IMG/VR virus record: IMGVR_UViG_3300044971_004299
Span: 1-20,067 of that record
DNA: 20,067 nt
Source of the DNA: a virus
Strand: one strand, 5' to 3'
Under the pieces are notes generated by a model. The model did no database searches, was not told where the DNA came from, and saw nothing but the letters and a program-made list of their open reading frames with translations. Every line of letters begins with the position of its first letter. Position 1 is the stretch's first letter. Shown here piece after piece: positions 6,656 to 14,767 of this stretch. The position numbers were made by a program, and so were the translations under genes.

Positions 6656-7960
6656 TCAAACGATGATAGACGCAGTTTTCCTTTGGGGCAACCCCAACCC
6701 AGTGAGAATCGTGAAAGCGCCTACTGTCGCATCAACCTGATCGTCGTGATCGCCCGCTTCAGGAAAAGACGAAAACTCGTCCAAGTAATCGCTTAGCCAT
6801 GCCGAACGCATCAGTCGAACATTGCCGTTTGCCACAGCGGCAGCAAAAGGCCTTGCACGTGTAACTTTGTCACCAGTTGAGCGCAGACCCATAAAGTCAT
6901 ACCCGGAAAGAACATATCTTGCGTACTGGTCAAGTAGGGCTTTTCCGGAAGACCCCGGCTCCTGCTCCATGCGGATCGGAACATTCTTTCCGTCTTCGGC
7001 AGCAGTTTGGGCAATTAGCGCTTCCACCTTCTCTCCCTTCACTCGCGCTTTTTTAACGTCAAGCACATAGGCAATGCCTTGATCGAGCAGCATTAAAACG
7101 CCAACCGTCCAGTCGGGGTTCGGATTTGAGTGCGACGGCTCGGTAGCCGCAAGATCCCAAAAGCGTACAACTCGAGCCATCGAACTAATCTGCGGAACTT
7201 CGTGGGCGTCAATAATCCCAAACGATTCACGCGAAAAAAGAGTTCCTAGAGTGGTCGCCCACCAGTCACCGGACTCCAATCGACGTCTTTCAATGGGATC
7301 AAGTGTTTGGAGCGCCTGCCTGTACGACTCTGCGTCGATTCCGGGGTTGTCGGTCAGCCGGGAGGGAACAAAAATACGGTTCTGCTCCTGACCCTCCACG
7401 ATGAATCGTTGACGAACCCAGTTGGGTGCAGGGTTGGAAGCAGACCTCATTCTCAAGGGCACCTGAGACAGTGGTCCGCTCGATGGACGCCGCAAACGAG
7501 AGAACAAATAGCGGTAGTCCTGTTCTCTAATTTCCGTAACCTCGTCCATTCCAATGAATTGGAACTCCGCACCCTTGTAACGCAAGTAATCATTCACGTT
7601 GTTCAAGTAGCCAAAAGAAATGCGTGCCCCTGACGGAAAAGTGAATACATAGGAGTTTGCGTTCCAGTGAACGTCGTCTTGGGGGGCGAGCCAGTCTCTT
7701 GCCCTGTCCATGAGTGCACCCGGAAGCGACAAGTCGGCAAACGTCTTACGAAACAAAATGGCCGAGTAGTTCGGAACATCTACGTATTGAAGCGCAGACA
7801 TTAAAATGGCAGAACTTTTTCCGCCGCCAGCCGCTCCGCCGAATAGCGCCTCCAGTGCATACGTGCGCAAAAAAACACGTTGAGTGAGGGAGGGCTCTTC
7901 TGGGCAATAAAGCGGCTCTTTTGGTTTTAGCCAGTCAAGAACCTTGTTCCAGTCGGTCAT
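6656..7960 (-). CDS. terL: terminase large subunit
   Basis: A 434-residue packaging motor. The ATPase domain has Walker A GGAAGGGKS (41-49), an LFRKTFADL segment (69-77), Walker B FQFIGMDE (133-140) and the coupling motif SASNP (173-177). The nuclease domain starts with D269 in RFWDLAATEP and ends with DHDDQVDA (404-411), supplying the RNase H-like metal-binding acids. The length is usual for a compact TerL. It drives genome translocation into the prohead and makes the packaging cuts. An AGGTG ribosome site precedes the ATG. It is unusual in being on the strand opposite to the portal, as first gene of the recombination operon; no small terminase subunit is recognisable next to it. Confidence 0.97.
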   Translation of the reverse strand: MTDWNKVLDWLKPKEPLYCPEEPSLTQRVFLRTYALEALFGGAAGGGKSSAILMSALQYVDVPNYSAILFRKTFADLSLPGALMDRARDWLAPQDDVHWNANSYVFTFPSGARISFGYLNNVNDYLRYKGAEFQFIGMDEVTEIREQDYRYLFSRLRRPSSGPLSQVPLRMRSASNPAPNWVRQRFIVEGQEQNRIFVPSRLTDNPGIDAESYRQALQTLDPIERRRLESGDWWATTLGTLFSRESFGIIDAHEVPQISSMARVVRFWDLAATEPSHSNPNPDWTVGVLMLLDQGIAYVLDVKKARVKGEKVEALIAQTAAEDGKNVPIRMEQEPGSSGKALLDQYARYVLSGYDFMGLRSTGDKVTRARPFAAAVANGNVRLMRSAWLSDYLDEFSSFPEAGDHDDQVDATVGAFTILTGLGLPQRKTASIIV

Positions 7961-8034
7961 CGCAGAATTTCACCTACTTTTTCAGCATTTACCAATGTAG
8001 AATCTACTCTAGGTTGACGGACTAAGGTGTTAGC
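7961..8034. promoter_or_regulatory. divergent intergenic region with a short palindrome
   Basis: This 74-base gap separates the two divergent blocks, so both operons probably start here or nearby. It holds an 11-base palindrome GTAGAATCTAC (7997-8007), nested in the overlapping TAGAATCTACTCTA, which could be an operator shared by both directions. A TTGACG (8014-8019) is present, but it is too near the GTG start at 8035 to serve as a -35 box for that gene. I see no pair of -35/-10 boxes good enough to name. AAGGTG (8024-8029) is the ribosome site of the plus-strand gene. Confidence 0.4.
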
Positions 8035-8244
8035 GTGAAAAAAGAAAACAACTTGGATTTTGCGGGAGTAACAAGATTGTCAAAAATCATCGGTTTTCTC
8101 ACTCGCGAAAATATTGCACACATGCTTATGGTTGCTTTTGTCATTTTTACTTGCATTGGAGCGGCTCTAATTTATCTTCCCGCTGGTTTTATTACATTGG
8201 GAGTTACAGCCGGACTTTATGCCTACCTTCTTGGATCTGAATAA
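8035..8244 (+). CDS. small two-helix membrane protein
   Basis: A 69-residue protein from a GTG start with AAGGTG five bases upstream. Residues 27-48 and 50-67 are strongly hydrophobic and probably form two membrane helices joined by a tight Pro-Ala-Gly turn; the N-terminus (MKKENN...) is basic and likely cytoplasmic. Its TAA overlaps the portal ATG by one base. Small membrane proteins just before the portal are seen in many actinophages, without known function. It is too short and lacks features to call a holin with any confidence. Confidence 0.75.
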   Translation: MKKENNLDFAGVTRLSKIIGFLTRENIAHMLMVAFVIFTCIGAALIYLPAGFITLGVTAGLYAYLLGSE

Positions 8245-10430
8245 TGGCTTGGAATAAAACAGAGAATAAGCAACTTGGCGTCGATCAGGAGGTGAAGTCC
8301 TCTTTAGGTTTGGGGGCGCCAATTTCCTTGAATCCATCGATGGTGGGACGAGGGTACCGAGACGGGTGGGACATTGAACGGGCCTACCGGGAAGGTGTAC
8401 AGCGAGTAACTTGGGTTTTTCGCTGTATTGACGCCATTGCTGGAAATCAAGCCCGACTCCCCGTAGTCCTGAGAAAAGACAATTCACCACAGGGCGAGAT
8501 ATTAAGTAAATCTAATGAAGTTTTAGATCTACTTAACACTAAGTCCAACGAGGGGGAGAACTCCTTTATTTTCCGCTTCCGACTGTCAAGTCAATTGCTG
8601 ATGAGCACTCGCGGCGTGTTCATTGAAAAGGTGCGCGGTCGGGGGGGCAAACTCATTGCCCTGCATTTGCTGCCCCCCCAGCACACATCCCCAATTCCAG
8701 ATCCACGGAAATTTGTTTCCGGATTTGAAGTTTTACTTCCCGGCGGCGGGAAGAAAATTATTAGACCAGAAGATGTTGTTTGGATTCGACGCCCACATCC
8801 GATTGATCCTTATCTTTCTTTGACGCCAATGGAGACTGCTGGCGTGGCAATTGAAATTGAAAATCTTGCAAAGATTTACAACAGGAACTTTCTTTACAAC
8901 GACGGACGTCCGGGTGGGCTCTTGGTTGTGCGTGGAGAAATGGATGAAGACGACAAGGAAGAACTTCGTAGTCGTTTCCGTGGGAACCTGAATAGAGCGG
9001 GCCAGACCTCCGTTATCGCTTCAGACGATGGAGTCGACTTCGTTGACACCTCATCGAACCCTCGCGATGCCGCTTACATCCAAATGCGTCAAATTACAAA
9101 AGAAGAGATTCTGGCCGCTTTCGGTGTACCTGAGAGCGTTATTGGCAATGCCGCCGGTCGAACATTTTCAAACGCTGCAGAAGAGGGTCGTGTTTTTTGG
9201 ATGGAGACCATGCAGCCCCATTTGGAAGTTATCGCTCGGGCTTTAGACGAACTTCACGACCAGTACTACATTGATTTCGATACTTCCAGTGTTCCAATTC
9301 TTATTGTTGCCAAGCAGGAGCGGCAACGGTATTTGATGGATGAATTTGGAAATGGCTTAATTACGGGCAATGAGTACCGTGAAGGAACGGGTCGAAGCAA
9401 GATCGAGTCCGAACTTATGGACTCAATGCTTGCCAATCCGAACTTGACGCCAATTGGAAATACCGAAAAGCCTTTTAATGCCGCAGCCCCTCAAACTCCC
9501 GTAGACATGGTTCCAACAGGGGAAGCCGCAGCCCCCGAAGTTCAGGCCGAAGCCCCAGAAACGGCAGTACCGGAGCAGACGGAAATTCCCGCAGAACCCG
9601 CCCCTGAGGAAGAAGCGACGTTGACGGCTCCGATCCTTTTTAAGGATTTGCTCAACAAGGACCAGCCGGACGAGTGGGAAATCAAGTCAAGTCAATCAGT
9701 TGACAGGTGGACGGAAATTTTTGATCGCTCCTTGGAGCGCCTTTTTGAACGTCAGCAAAGAGTTGTGCTGGAGAAAGCAATGGGAGCAAAGGCCCGACGA
9801 GCCATTGCGGCTGGGGAGTTGCCGGTAGATGCAATTTTCGATAAAACCGTATGGAATAAGCAACTCGATGAAGACCTTCGCCCTGTGATTACGGCGATTG
9901 TGCGAGATGCTGCTGACATGGGGACGAGCCTGTCAAGCAAAGTTGATAAAACGGATTTTGTTTTTGATGACGAGGCCCTAAAGCAGTATGTGGATGCCCA
10001 GATTTACAGAATCCAAAAAGCCAACGAAACGACAAAAGAAGAAATTGCTTCAGCGATTTTAGTTGTACTTCTGCTCGGCAGCGACGAAGACAAGATGGGT
10101 ATTCTCCGCACCGCTCTTGGAGCAATTTTTGCCAACTTAATTGGCGCTCGCGGACGCCGCATTGCAGAAAATGAAACGCAAACTGCTTTTAACGCTGGAA
10201 CTTATTTTGCTGCTGGCGCTGCGGCAAAAAATAGCGCGACTGGAGTTAAAAAAACTTGGCTAAGTCGACGTGATGGAAAAGTTCGAAGTGCTCATGCGGC
10301 GCTACATGGGAAAAAAGTTGCTTTTTCAGAAGGTTTCAAGACCGATGGATCGCTTTTGCGATTCCCCGGAGACCCCCTTGCTCCACCCCATTTGACGATT
10401 AATTGTCGTTGCAGGCTTCGATTCGATTGA
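8244..10430 (+). CDS. portal protein fused to MuF-like head morphogenesis domain
   Basis: A 728-residue fusion. Residues about 30-410 match the HK97-type portal: an RVTWVFRCIDAIAGNQARLP opening, the LHLLPPQ and PEDVVWIRRP strands, a PMETAGVAIEIENLAKIYN stem helix and ILAAFGVPESVIGNAAGRTF. Residues about 415-475 are a Pro/Ala/Glu-rich linker. The C-terminal part (about 480-728) is a MuF/SPP1 gp7-like minor head domain, with ETQTAFNAGTYFAAGA and the diagnostic end: SRRDGKVRSAH (674-684), FPGDPLAPPHLTINCRCRL near the C-terminus. The portal forms the dodecameric DNA entry ring; MuF-like proteins ride with it and can carry effector domains or enter the host. Separate genes are the norm, so the fusion fixes one MuF copy per portal subunit. 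No extra toxin or enzyme domain is visible after the MuF motif. Confidence 0.93.
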   Translation: MAWNKTENKQLGVDQEVKSSLGLGAPISLNPSMVGRGYRDGWDIERAYREGVQRVTWVFRCIDAIAGNQARLPVVLRKDNSPQGEILSKSNEVLDLLNTKSNEGENSFIFRFRLSSQLLMSTRGVFIEKVRGRGGKLIALHLLPPQHTSPIPDPRKFVSGFEVLLPGGGKKIIRPEDVVWIRRPHPIDPYLSLTPMETAGVAIEIENLAKIYNRNFLYNDGRPGGLLVVRGEMDEDDKEELRSRFRGNLNRAGQTSVIASDDGVDFVDTSSNPRDAAYIQMRQITKEEILAAFGVPESVIGNAAGRTFSNAAEEGRVFWMETMQPHLEVIARALDELHDQYYIDFDTSSVPILIVAKQERQRYLMDEFGNGLITGNEYREGTGRSKIESELMDSMLANPNLTPIGNTEKPFNAAAPQTPVDMVPTGEAAAPEVQAEAPETAVPEQTEIPAEPAPEEEATLTAPILFKDLLNKDQPDEWEIKSSQSVDRWTEIFDRSLERLFERQQRVVLEKAMGAKARRAIAAGELPVDAIFDKTVWNKQLDEDLRPVITAIVRDAADMGTSLSSKVDKTDFVFDDEALKQYVDAQIYRIQKANETTKEEIASAILVVLLLGSDEDKMGILRTALGAIFANLIGARGRRIAENETQTAFNAGTYFAAGAAAKNSATGVKKTWLSRRDGKVRSAHAALHGKKVAFSEGFKTDGSLLRFPGDPLAPPHLTINCRCRLRFD

Positions 10431-10540
10431 CGGTTTATAAAGTTTATTGAAACCTCTTTTAATTTATTGAAACCCTTCCATGTGGGTATTGGTACTGCTC
10501 TAACCTATTGAGATACGCCTTAATTCCACAAGGTAGGGAA
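10431..10540. promoter_or_regulatory. AT-rich intergenic region with 20-base-period direct repeat
   Basis: The gap between portal and protease contains a perfect 12-base direct repeat TTTATTGAAACC at 10443-10454 and 10463-10474, spaced exactly 20 bases (about two helical turns), which would suit a regulator binding one face of the DNA or an upstream promoter element. The first copy also pairs with GGTTT at 10432-10436 to make a weak AT-rich hairpin followed by TCTTTTAATTT, so a weak terminator is possible. AAGGTAGGG (10530-10538) is the ribosome site for the ATG at 10541. No confident -10 box. Confidence 0.35.
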
Positions 10541-13500
10541 ATGTCAACCGATTTTCAAACAAAGTCTATTCCCGGTCAGTTAAACGTTGATCAGGCAGAG
10601 GGAATTGTTGAATGCTTCGTTGCGGGCATTGGCAATAAAGACTCAGTAGGAGACATTGTTCTTCCCGGCGCATTCGAGGGAAGCCTAAAGCGCAGGAAGC
10701 CACGCGTCGTTTGGGGGCACGACTGGAACCATCCGATTGGCCGAGTTCTGGAAATTTACGAGGTTGGACCCAATGACCGCCGCCTACCGGAAAAAATGCG
10801 CGCTGCTCGAATCGGGGGGCTGTTTGCAAAAGTCCAGTTCAACCTTAAAAGCGAAAGAGGTCGAGAAGCCTTTGCAAATATTTCATTTTTTGGGGCTGAA
10901 CAAGAATGGTCAATTGGCTACAAAACTATTCAAGCCGTTTACGACAACACCCGACAGGCCAACCTTCTAAAAGAAGTTGAACTCTACGAAGTCTCCCCCG
11001 TCCTCCATGGGGCCAATCAACTGACTGGAACTATTTCGATCAAGTCCGACGACGCTAAAGACCGTGTCACTTCTTTTAAGAAGTCCAAGTGGCCGATGTT
11101 CGACCGAGCCTATGCGGAACGAATTAAAACTGAACACCCAAACATCTGGGACAAGGGTGGCAACATTAAGGGTGATGACCAGTACACAATTCTCACACGT
11201 ATTGCTGAACAGGGCGGCACAGCCAAAACCGAAGATCAGATTCAGGCATTGGAACTTCGCGAAGCGTGGATCGCTCGTCATCTAAAGGATTTTCAACTTC
11301 CGGGCGTAGTTGCCCAAATGAAGTGGCTTGCGATTGGTTCCCGTGGCGAAGGACACATGAAGGACGTTGTCCGGGAAGCAATCAGCAAGTCTTCGGATGG
11401 GAAGGCTGAAGCAGCATGCCCAATCGCAACTAGGGACGTTGCGGTGAATCTGGAAAACCGTCAAAAGGCTATTGAGTCTGCTGGCTATGGGCCGTTAAAC
11501 CCTGAAGAGCCAAACCTAGATTTTTGGGCCGGAAAGGCTCGTCGCTGGGACGTTTCAACTGAGGATGCCCAAAAGCAAAAGTGTGGTAATTGTGCCGCTT
11601 TCGTGAAGACCGAGCGAATGATGGACTGCATTAAACAAGGTCTCGCAAACGAATCTGGAAATGAAGCCGAAGGCGTAATTGAAGCAGGTGACCTCGGCTA
11701 CTGCGAAGCGTTTGATTTCAAGTGTGCTGCTGCCCGTACTTGTGATGCTTGGATCGGTGGTGGACCTGTTACTAGCGAAAGCGAAGAGCAGGAAAAGGGC
11801 TATGGCTATGGCAAGCCACATAGCGGCGAAAATCGTGAAGAATTGTTAGAAATGTGGCGACGTCTTTCCGGTTACGCCGCCGACCGCGAAGGTTCGTCCG
11901 ATGACGACCCTCGCGAAGAATTAGATGAGATTGCTGAATCCGCAGGCATGTCGAATCCCGCAATGGGCAGGCAGGCTGTGCTGGCCCGCTCACTTGCCAA
12001 TGAGTTGCGAAGCCCTGTAAGAATTCGCACCATGACATCGAATACTGTTGTTTTCGATGTCATGGATCCGTCCGATCCAGATGACGTGACCACTATGAGG
12101 TCTTCTTGGCACGCCGAAGAGGGGCGTGTAATGATCGGCAAGCCAGAACGCGTAAGAGTCGAAACCGTTTACGTTCCAATGGAGGGCGGCGGTGGACAAG
12201 CGTATTCCGGCGATGCGGAAAAAGGCCTTGGTGCAACTATCGGCGGTGGACGCTCGCGTGAAGGACAAAGCGAAATTGACCGTGACGGCGACGGGGTTAT
12301 TTTTGATGGCACCCCCGACGAAAGACCCGCCCCTAAAAAGCGCCCCCAGCAAGAGTCTCGCCCTGCAGCAAACCGGGCCACCTCAAACTCCAAGGCTAGT
12401 TATCACCGGGCCAGATGGAAGAATGGTGAAAAAAGTTTTTTCCATGAAGATGGCAGCGGCATCATTCAAGATTCTAACGGCAAGGAGTATTCAGTCGGCA
12501 ACTGGGAAGAAGCGCCAAGCAAGGTGTATTCCAACGTCCCAAAAAATCTACGCTCCAAGGCAAAGCAGGCCCGTGAAGCGGCCCTCAGGAAGGCTCATAC
12601 TGAGCGGTGGAATCGCGAACTTGGTGGTGCGGGATACGAAGATATTCTGGCTCGGGCGCAGAAAAAAGCCTCACTTGGTCGGGACGCAAATCTTCCCAGA
12701 TCATGGAAATTTAACGACAGCGACGGGCACACCACGACAGTTGAGGAGGACGGATCAGGCGTTGTCCGTCATCGTGATGGTGGTGTCGTGTTTTCCTACG
12801 GCGGGTTTGATGATCCCGAAGCCCTTGCCGAGACGCCTGCCGAGATGCGTAAAAGATTGCAGAAAATGCGGGCATATCAGTGGGCAAGCAATCAGGTAGC
12901 AAGAGCCTCTTTGGAAAAGAGTGCGGATAGCGACATGGACGTAAAGGCTGACCCTCGGGCCGGAATTCCCCAAGAGGCCATTACGGGCGACATTCTGCGA
13001 GGCTACGGTCCACGACGCGGCAACCTCGAACGACTACTTCGGTACTGGCGACCAATTATGAAAAAGCCCGGCGGGTTCCGTCGCTGCCTTGTCATTCTCG
13101 CCGACCACCCCGAGTTGTACCCGTTGCAGAACATCTGCGCGTGGCTTCACCACGAGACCACCGGCTTGTGGCCGAACGAGGGCTGCCACCACCCGGGTAT
13201 GAAGAACTGTCGTCGCAAGTTGCGTGGGGTGCGGAATGGGTCGCTGTGGAGCGATCGGGAGTTTAGTGCTCGCCTGCGCCGCATGGGCGACGACAAGAAG
13301 GGCATGGACTGGCAGGAATCTGACGACGGCTACGGGGACGTGACCGATGACGATGTCAAGTATGCCAATCGCGTTCTTAATGAGTTTCTAATGGAGGAAA
13401 AAGAGTTTGCCTCCTATCTTTCGGAGGAGAAGAACTGGATGCACGTCGGCGACGATCAAAACGAGATGGAGATTGAGCACGATTGGGTGAAGCCGGATGG

Positions 13501-14767
13501 CTATGCCGACAAGCCCGGCGGCTGCGGTTGCGGGTGTTCCGGCAAAGATTCGTCCTCACCGTACAAGTCTGCGGATGGCGGTGTTGACGGGCTGGGGGAA
13601 AAGGTTGGTCGAGCGTTGAATGTCCGTAATGCTGAGCGGATTGCCGAAGCGGTGCGGCTGCTCACTCAGGTTCTCGGCAACCAAGCCCCCACGATGCAAA
13701 GCAAGGGTGCCGCAGTAATCGTGTCGGCACCTACCGAGTCGTTGTTTGACTTGCGGGAAACCCTTGACCCCGTTATTGACTACTACGGCTTGGACGCCGT
13801 GGTCGCCGAGGATGGGGTGCACATCAATGGGGTTGAGTCGGAGGCTGCTGCGAAAGCATTGGACAGGGCCATTGATTCGTTTGTGGATATTCAAATTAAG
13901 GAAATGTTCGACGCTGTAGAAACCAAAGGTATAGGTCGAGGCTTGCGTCGCCTGCTTCCCGGCGCTGGCGGAGGCCGAGGCGGGCGAGGTGGCCGAAGGG
14001 GTCGCGGGGGACGAGGCGAACGTTTTGATCCCAACGCCTACGACGGCAATAGTGATGGGATGGTGCAGGACAACACACCTTTCGAGCGTCCTGCGACTCC
14101 TCGTGCTGGCCGTGCTGCTGGGGCTGTAGACGGTGGCGGAAAAAACAAGCCAGACAACAAGTGGCTAGAAACGCAAAAAGCGTTAAGGTCTCTTGGTTTG
14201 TCCGACCAAATGGTCCTTGGGCGTGCCACCGAGACCGACGTAGATACCATTGGGTTCGCGGTTCGGGAAATTCAGGCAAGCATGTCTGATGATTCGGGAA
14301 GTGGCCGTCGCGTAGAGGTTACAGACGGGCAAGTGGCCGACCAGTTACTTGATGACCTTCAGGCCGCCGGTGCCAAGTTCGACGACGAGCAACTGAAAAA
14401 GATTAGAAGTGCGATCGAAGATGTTGCTTCAAGGTCGACAAGAGGTAAGCCTCTGTCGCAACAGGAAATGAAGGAACAGAGGAAACAAACTGCTCGGCGG
14501 GTTGCATTTAGAGAACTTGGCCTTGACGGAACTGTTTTGAGCGACAAAGGACCGTCGGAAAAAGAGTGGGACGCGCTTGAACGTCTTGTGGAAGAGATTG
14601 AGGCAGACGGACCGGCTAACCCCGATGGCAGCCGACGCGAACTTGAAGCCTACGACATTTATGACTCAATTTACGATCAAATTGGTCGTGAAAACATGAC
14701 CGATAAGGAAATGGCCAATTTGCAGAAAATTGCCGACGCGATTATTCGGGATCGTGAAATGGATTAA
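10541..14767 (+). CDS. HK97-type prohead protease-led giant multidomain head protein
   Basis: 1408 residues from the ATG at 10541; a TTG at 10508 is in frame, but AAGGTAGGG favours the ATG. Residues 1-165 are an HK97/S78-family prohead protease: GDIVLPGAF, catalytic H60 in WGHDW, S124 in EWSIGY, and ELYEVSP (147-153). Then come a helical region (about 175-300), a six-cysteine domain (C348, C351, C363, C388, C395, C401) reminiscent of HiPIP-like phage domains, a calcium-loop-like motif (D580-D589) ending TPDERPA, two ~100-residue repeats (EDGSG at 636 and 736), a W/R-rich domain starting GYGPRRGNLERLLRYW (821), a CGCGC cluster (995-999), an RGG-rich stretch (about 1134-1160), a second calcium-loop-like motif (1168-1177) ending TPFERPA, and a charged helical tail. 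Usual proteases are about 200-300 residues. The extra parts may be scaffold or be released by self-cleavage. The protease call is firm; the rest is unknown. Confidence 0.9.
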   Translation: MSTDFQTKSIPGQLNVDQAEGIVECFVAGIGNKDSVGDIVLPGAFEGSLKRRKPRVVWGHDWNHPIGRVLEIYEVGPNDRRLPEKMRAARIGGLFAKVQFNLKSERGREAFANISFFGAEQEWSIGYKTIQAVYDNTRQANLLKEVELYEVSPVLHGANQLTGTISIKSDDAKDRVTSFKKSKWPMFDRAYAERIKTEHPNIWDKGGNIKGDDQYTILTRIAEQGGTAKTEDQIQALELREAWIARHLKDFQLPGVVAQMKWLAIGSRGEGHMKDVVREAISKSSDGKAEAACPIATRDVAVNLENRQKAIESAGYGPLNPEEPNLDFWAGKARRWDVSTEDAQKQKCGNCAAFVKTERMMDCIKQGLANESGNEAEGVIEAGDLGYCEAFDFKCAAARTCDAWIGGGPVTSESEEQEKGYGYGKPHSGENREELLEMWRRLSGYAADREGSSDDDPREELDEIAESAGMSNPAMGRQAVLARSLANELRSPVRIRTMTSNTVVFDVMDPSDPDDVTTMRSSWHAEEGRVMIGKPERVRVETVYVPMEGGGGQAYSGDAEKGLGATIGGGRSREGQSEIDRDGDGVIFDGTPDERPAPKKRPQQESRPAANRATSNSKASYHRARWKNGEKSFFHEDGSGIIQDSNGKEYSVGNWEEAPSKVYSNVPKNLRSKAKQAREAALRKAHTERWNRELGGAGYEDILARAQKKASLGRDANLPRSWKFNDSDGHTTTVEEDGSGVVRHRDGGVVFSYGGFDDPEALAETPAEMRKRLQKMRAYQWASNQVARASLEKSADSDMDVKADPRAGIPQEAITGDILRGYGPRRGNLERLLRYWRPIMKKPGGFRRCLVILADHPELYPLQNICAWLHHETTGLWPNEGCHHPGMKNCRRKLRGVRNGSLWSDREFSARLRRMGDDKKGMDWQESDDGYGDVTDDDVKYANRVLNEFLMEEKEFASYLSEEKNWMHVGDDQNEMEIEHDWVKPDGYADKPGGCGCGCSGKDSSSPYKSADGGVDGLGEKVGRALNVRNAERIAEAVRLLTQVLGNQAPTMQSKGAAVIVSAPTESLFDLRETLDPVIDYYGLDAVVAEDGVHINGVESEAAAKALDRAIDSFVDIQIKEMFDAVETKGIGRGLRRLLPGAGGGRGGRGGRRGRGGRGERFDPNAYDGNSDGMVQDNTPFERPATPRAGRAAGAVDGGGKNKPDNKWLETQKALRSLGLSDQMVLGRATETDVDTIGFAVREIQASMSDDSGSGRRVEVTDGQVADQLLDDLQAAGAKFDDEQLKKIRSAIEDVASRSTRGKPLSQQEMKEQRKQTARRVAFRELGLDGTVLSDKGPSEKEWDALERLVEEIEADGPANPDGSRRELEAYDIYDSIYDQIGRENMTDKEMANLQKIADAIIRDREMD
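12393..12900 (+). repeat. tandem ~100-residue repeat coded within the protease gene
   Basis: Two consecutive segments of the encoded protein share the pattern Trp-(Lys)-...-EDGSG-[IV]-[IV]-...-G-...-S-x-G-...-P-...-R-rich helix-...-W. The EDGSG anchors fall at residues 636-640 and 736-740 of the 1408-residue protein, an offset of exactly 100. The copies have diverged strongly at the DNA level, so the duplication is old. Each unit looks like a small beta module followed by a basic helix. Confidence 0.6.

Noticed and set aside
8014-8019. TTGACG as a -35 promoter box
   Set aside because: A -10 box at normal spacing would fall inside the downstream gene, after its ribosome site; it cannot drive that gene from its GTG start.
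12192-12899. A 235-codon open frame in an alternative plus frame inside the protease gene
   Set aside because: The composition is Lys/Arg/Pro-rich without motifs, it has no good ribosome site, and the main frame here holds the calcium-loop-like motif and the 100-residue repeats.
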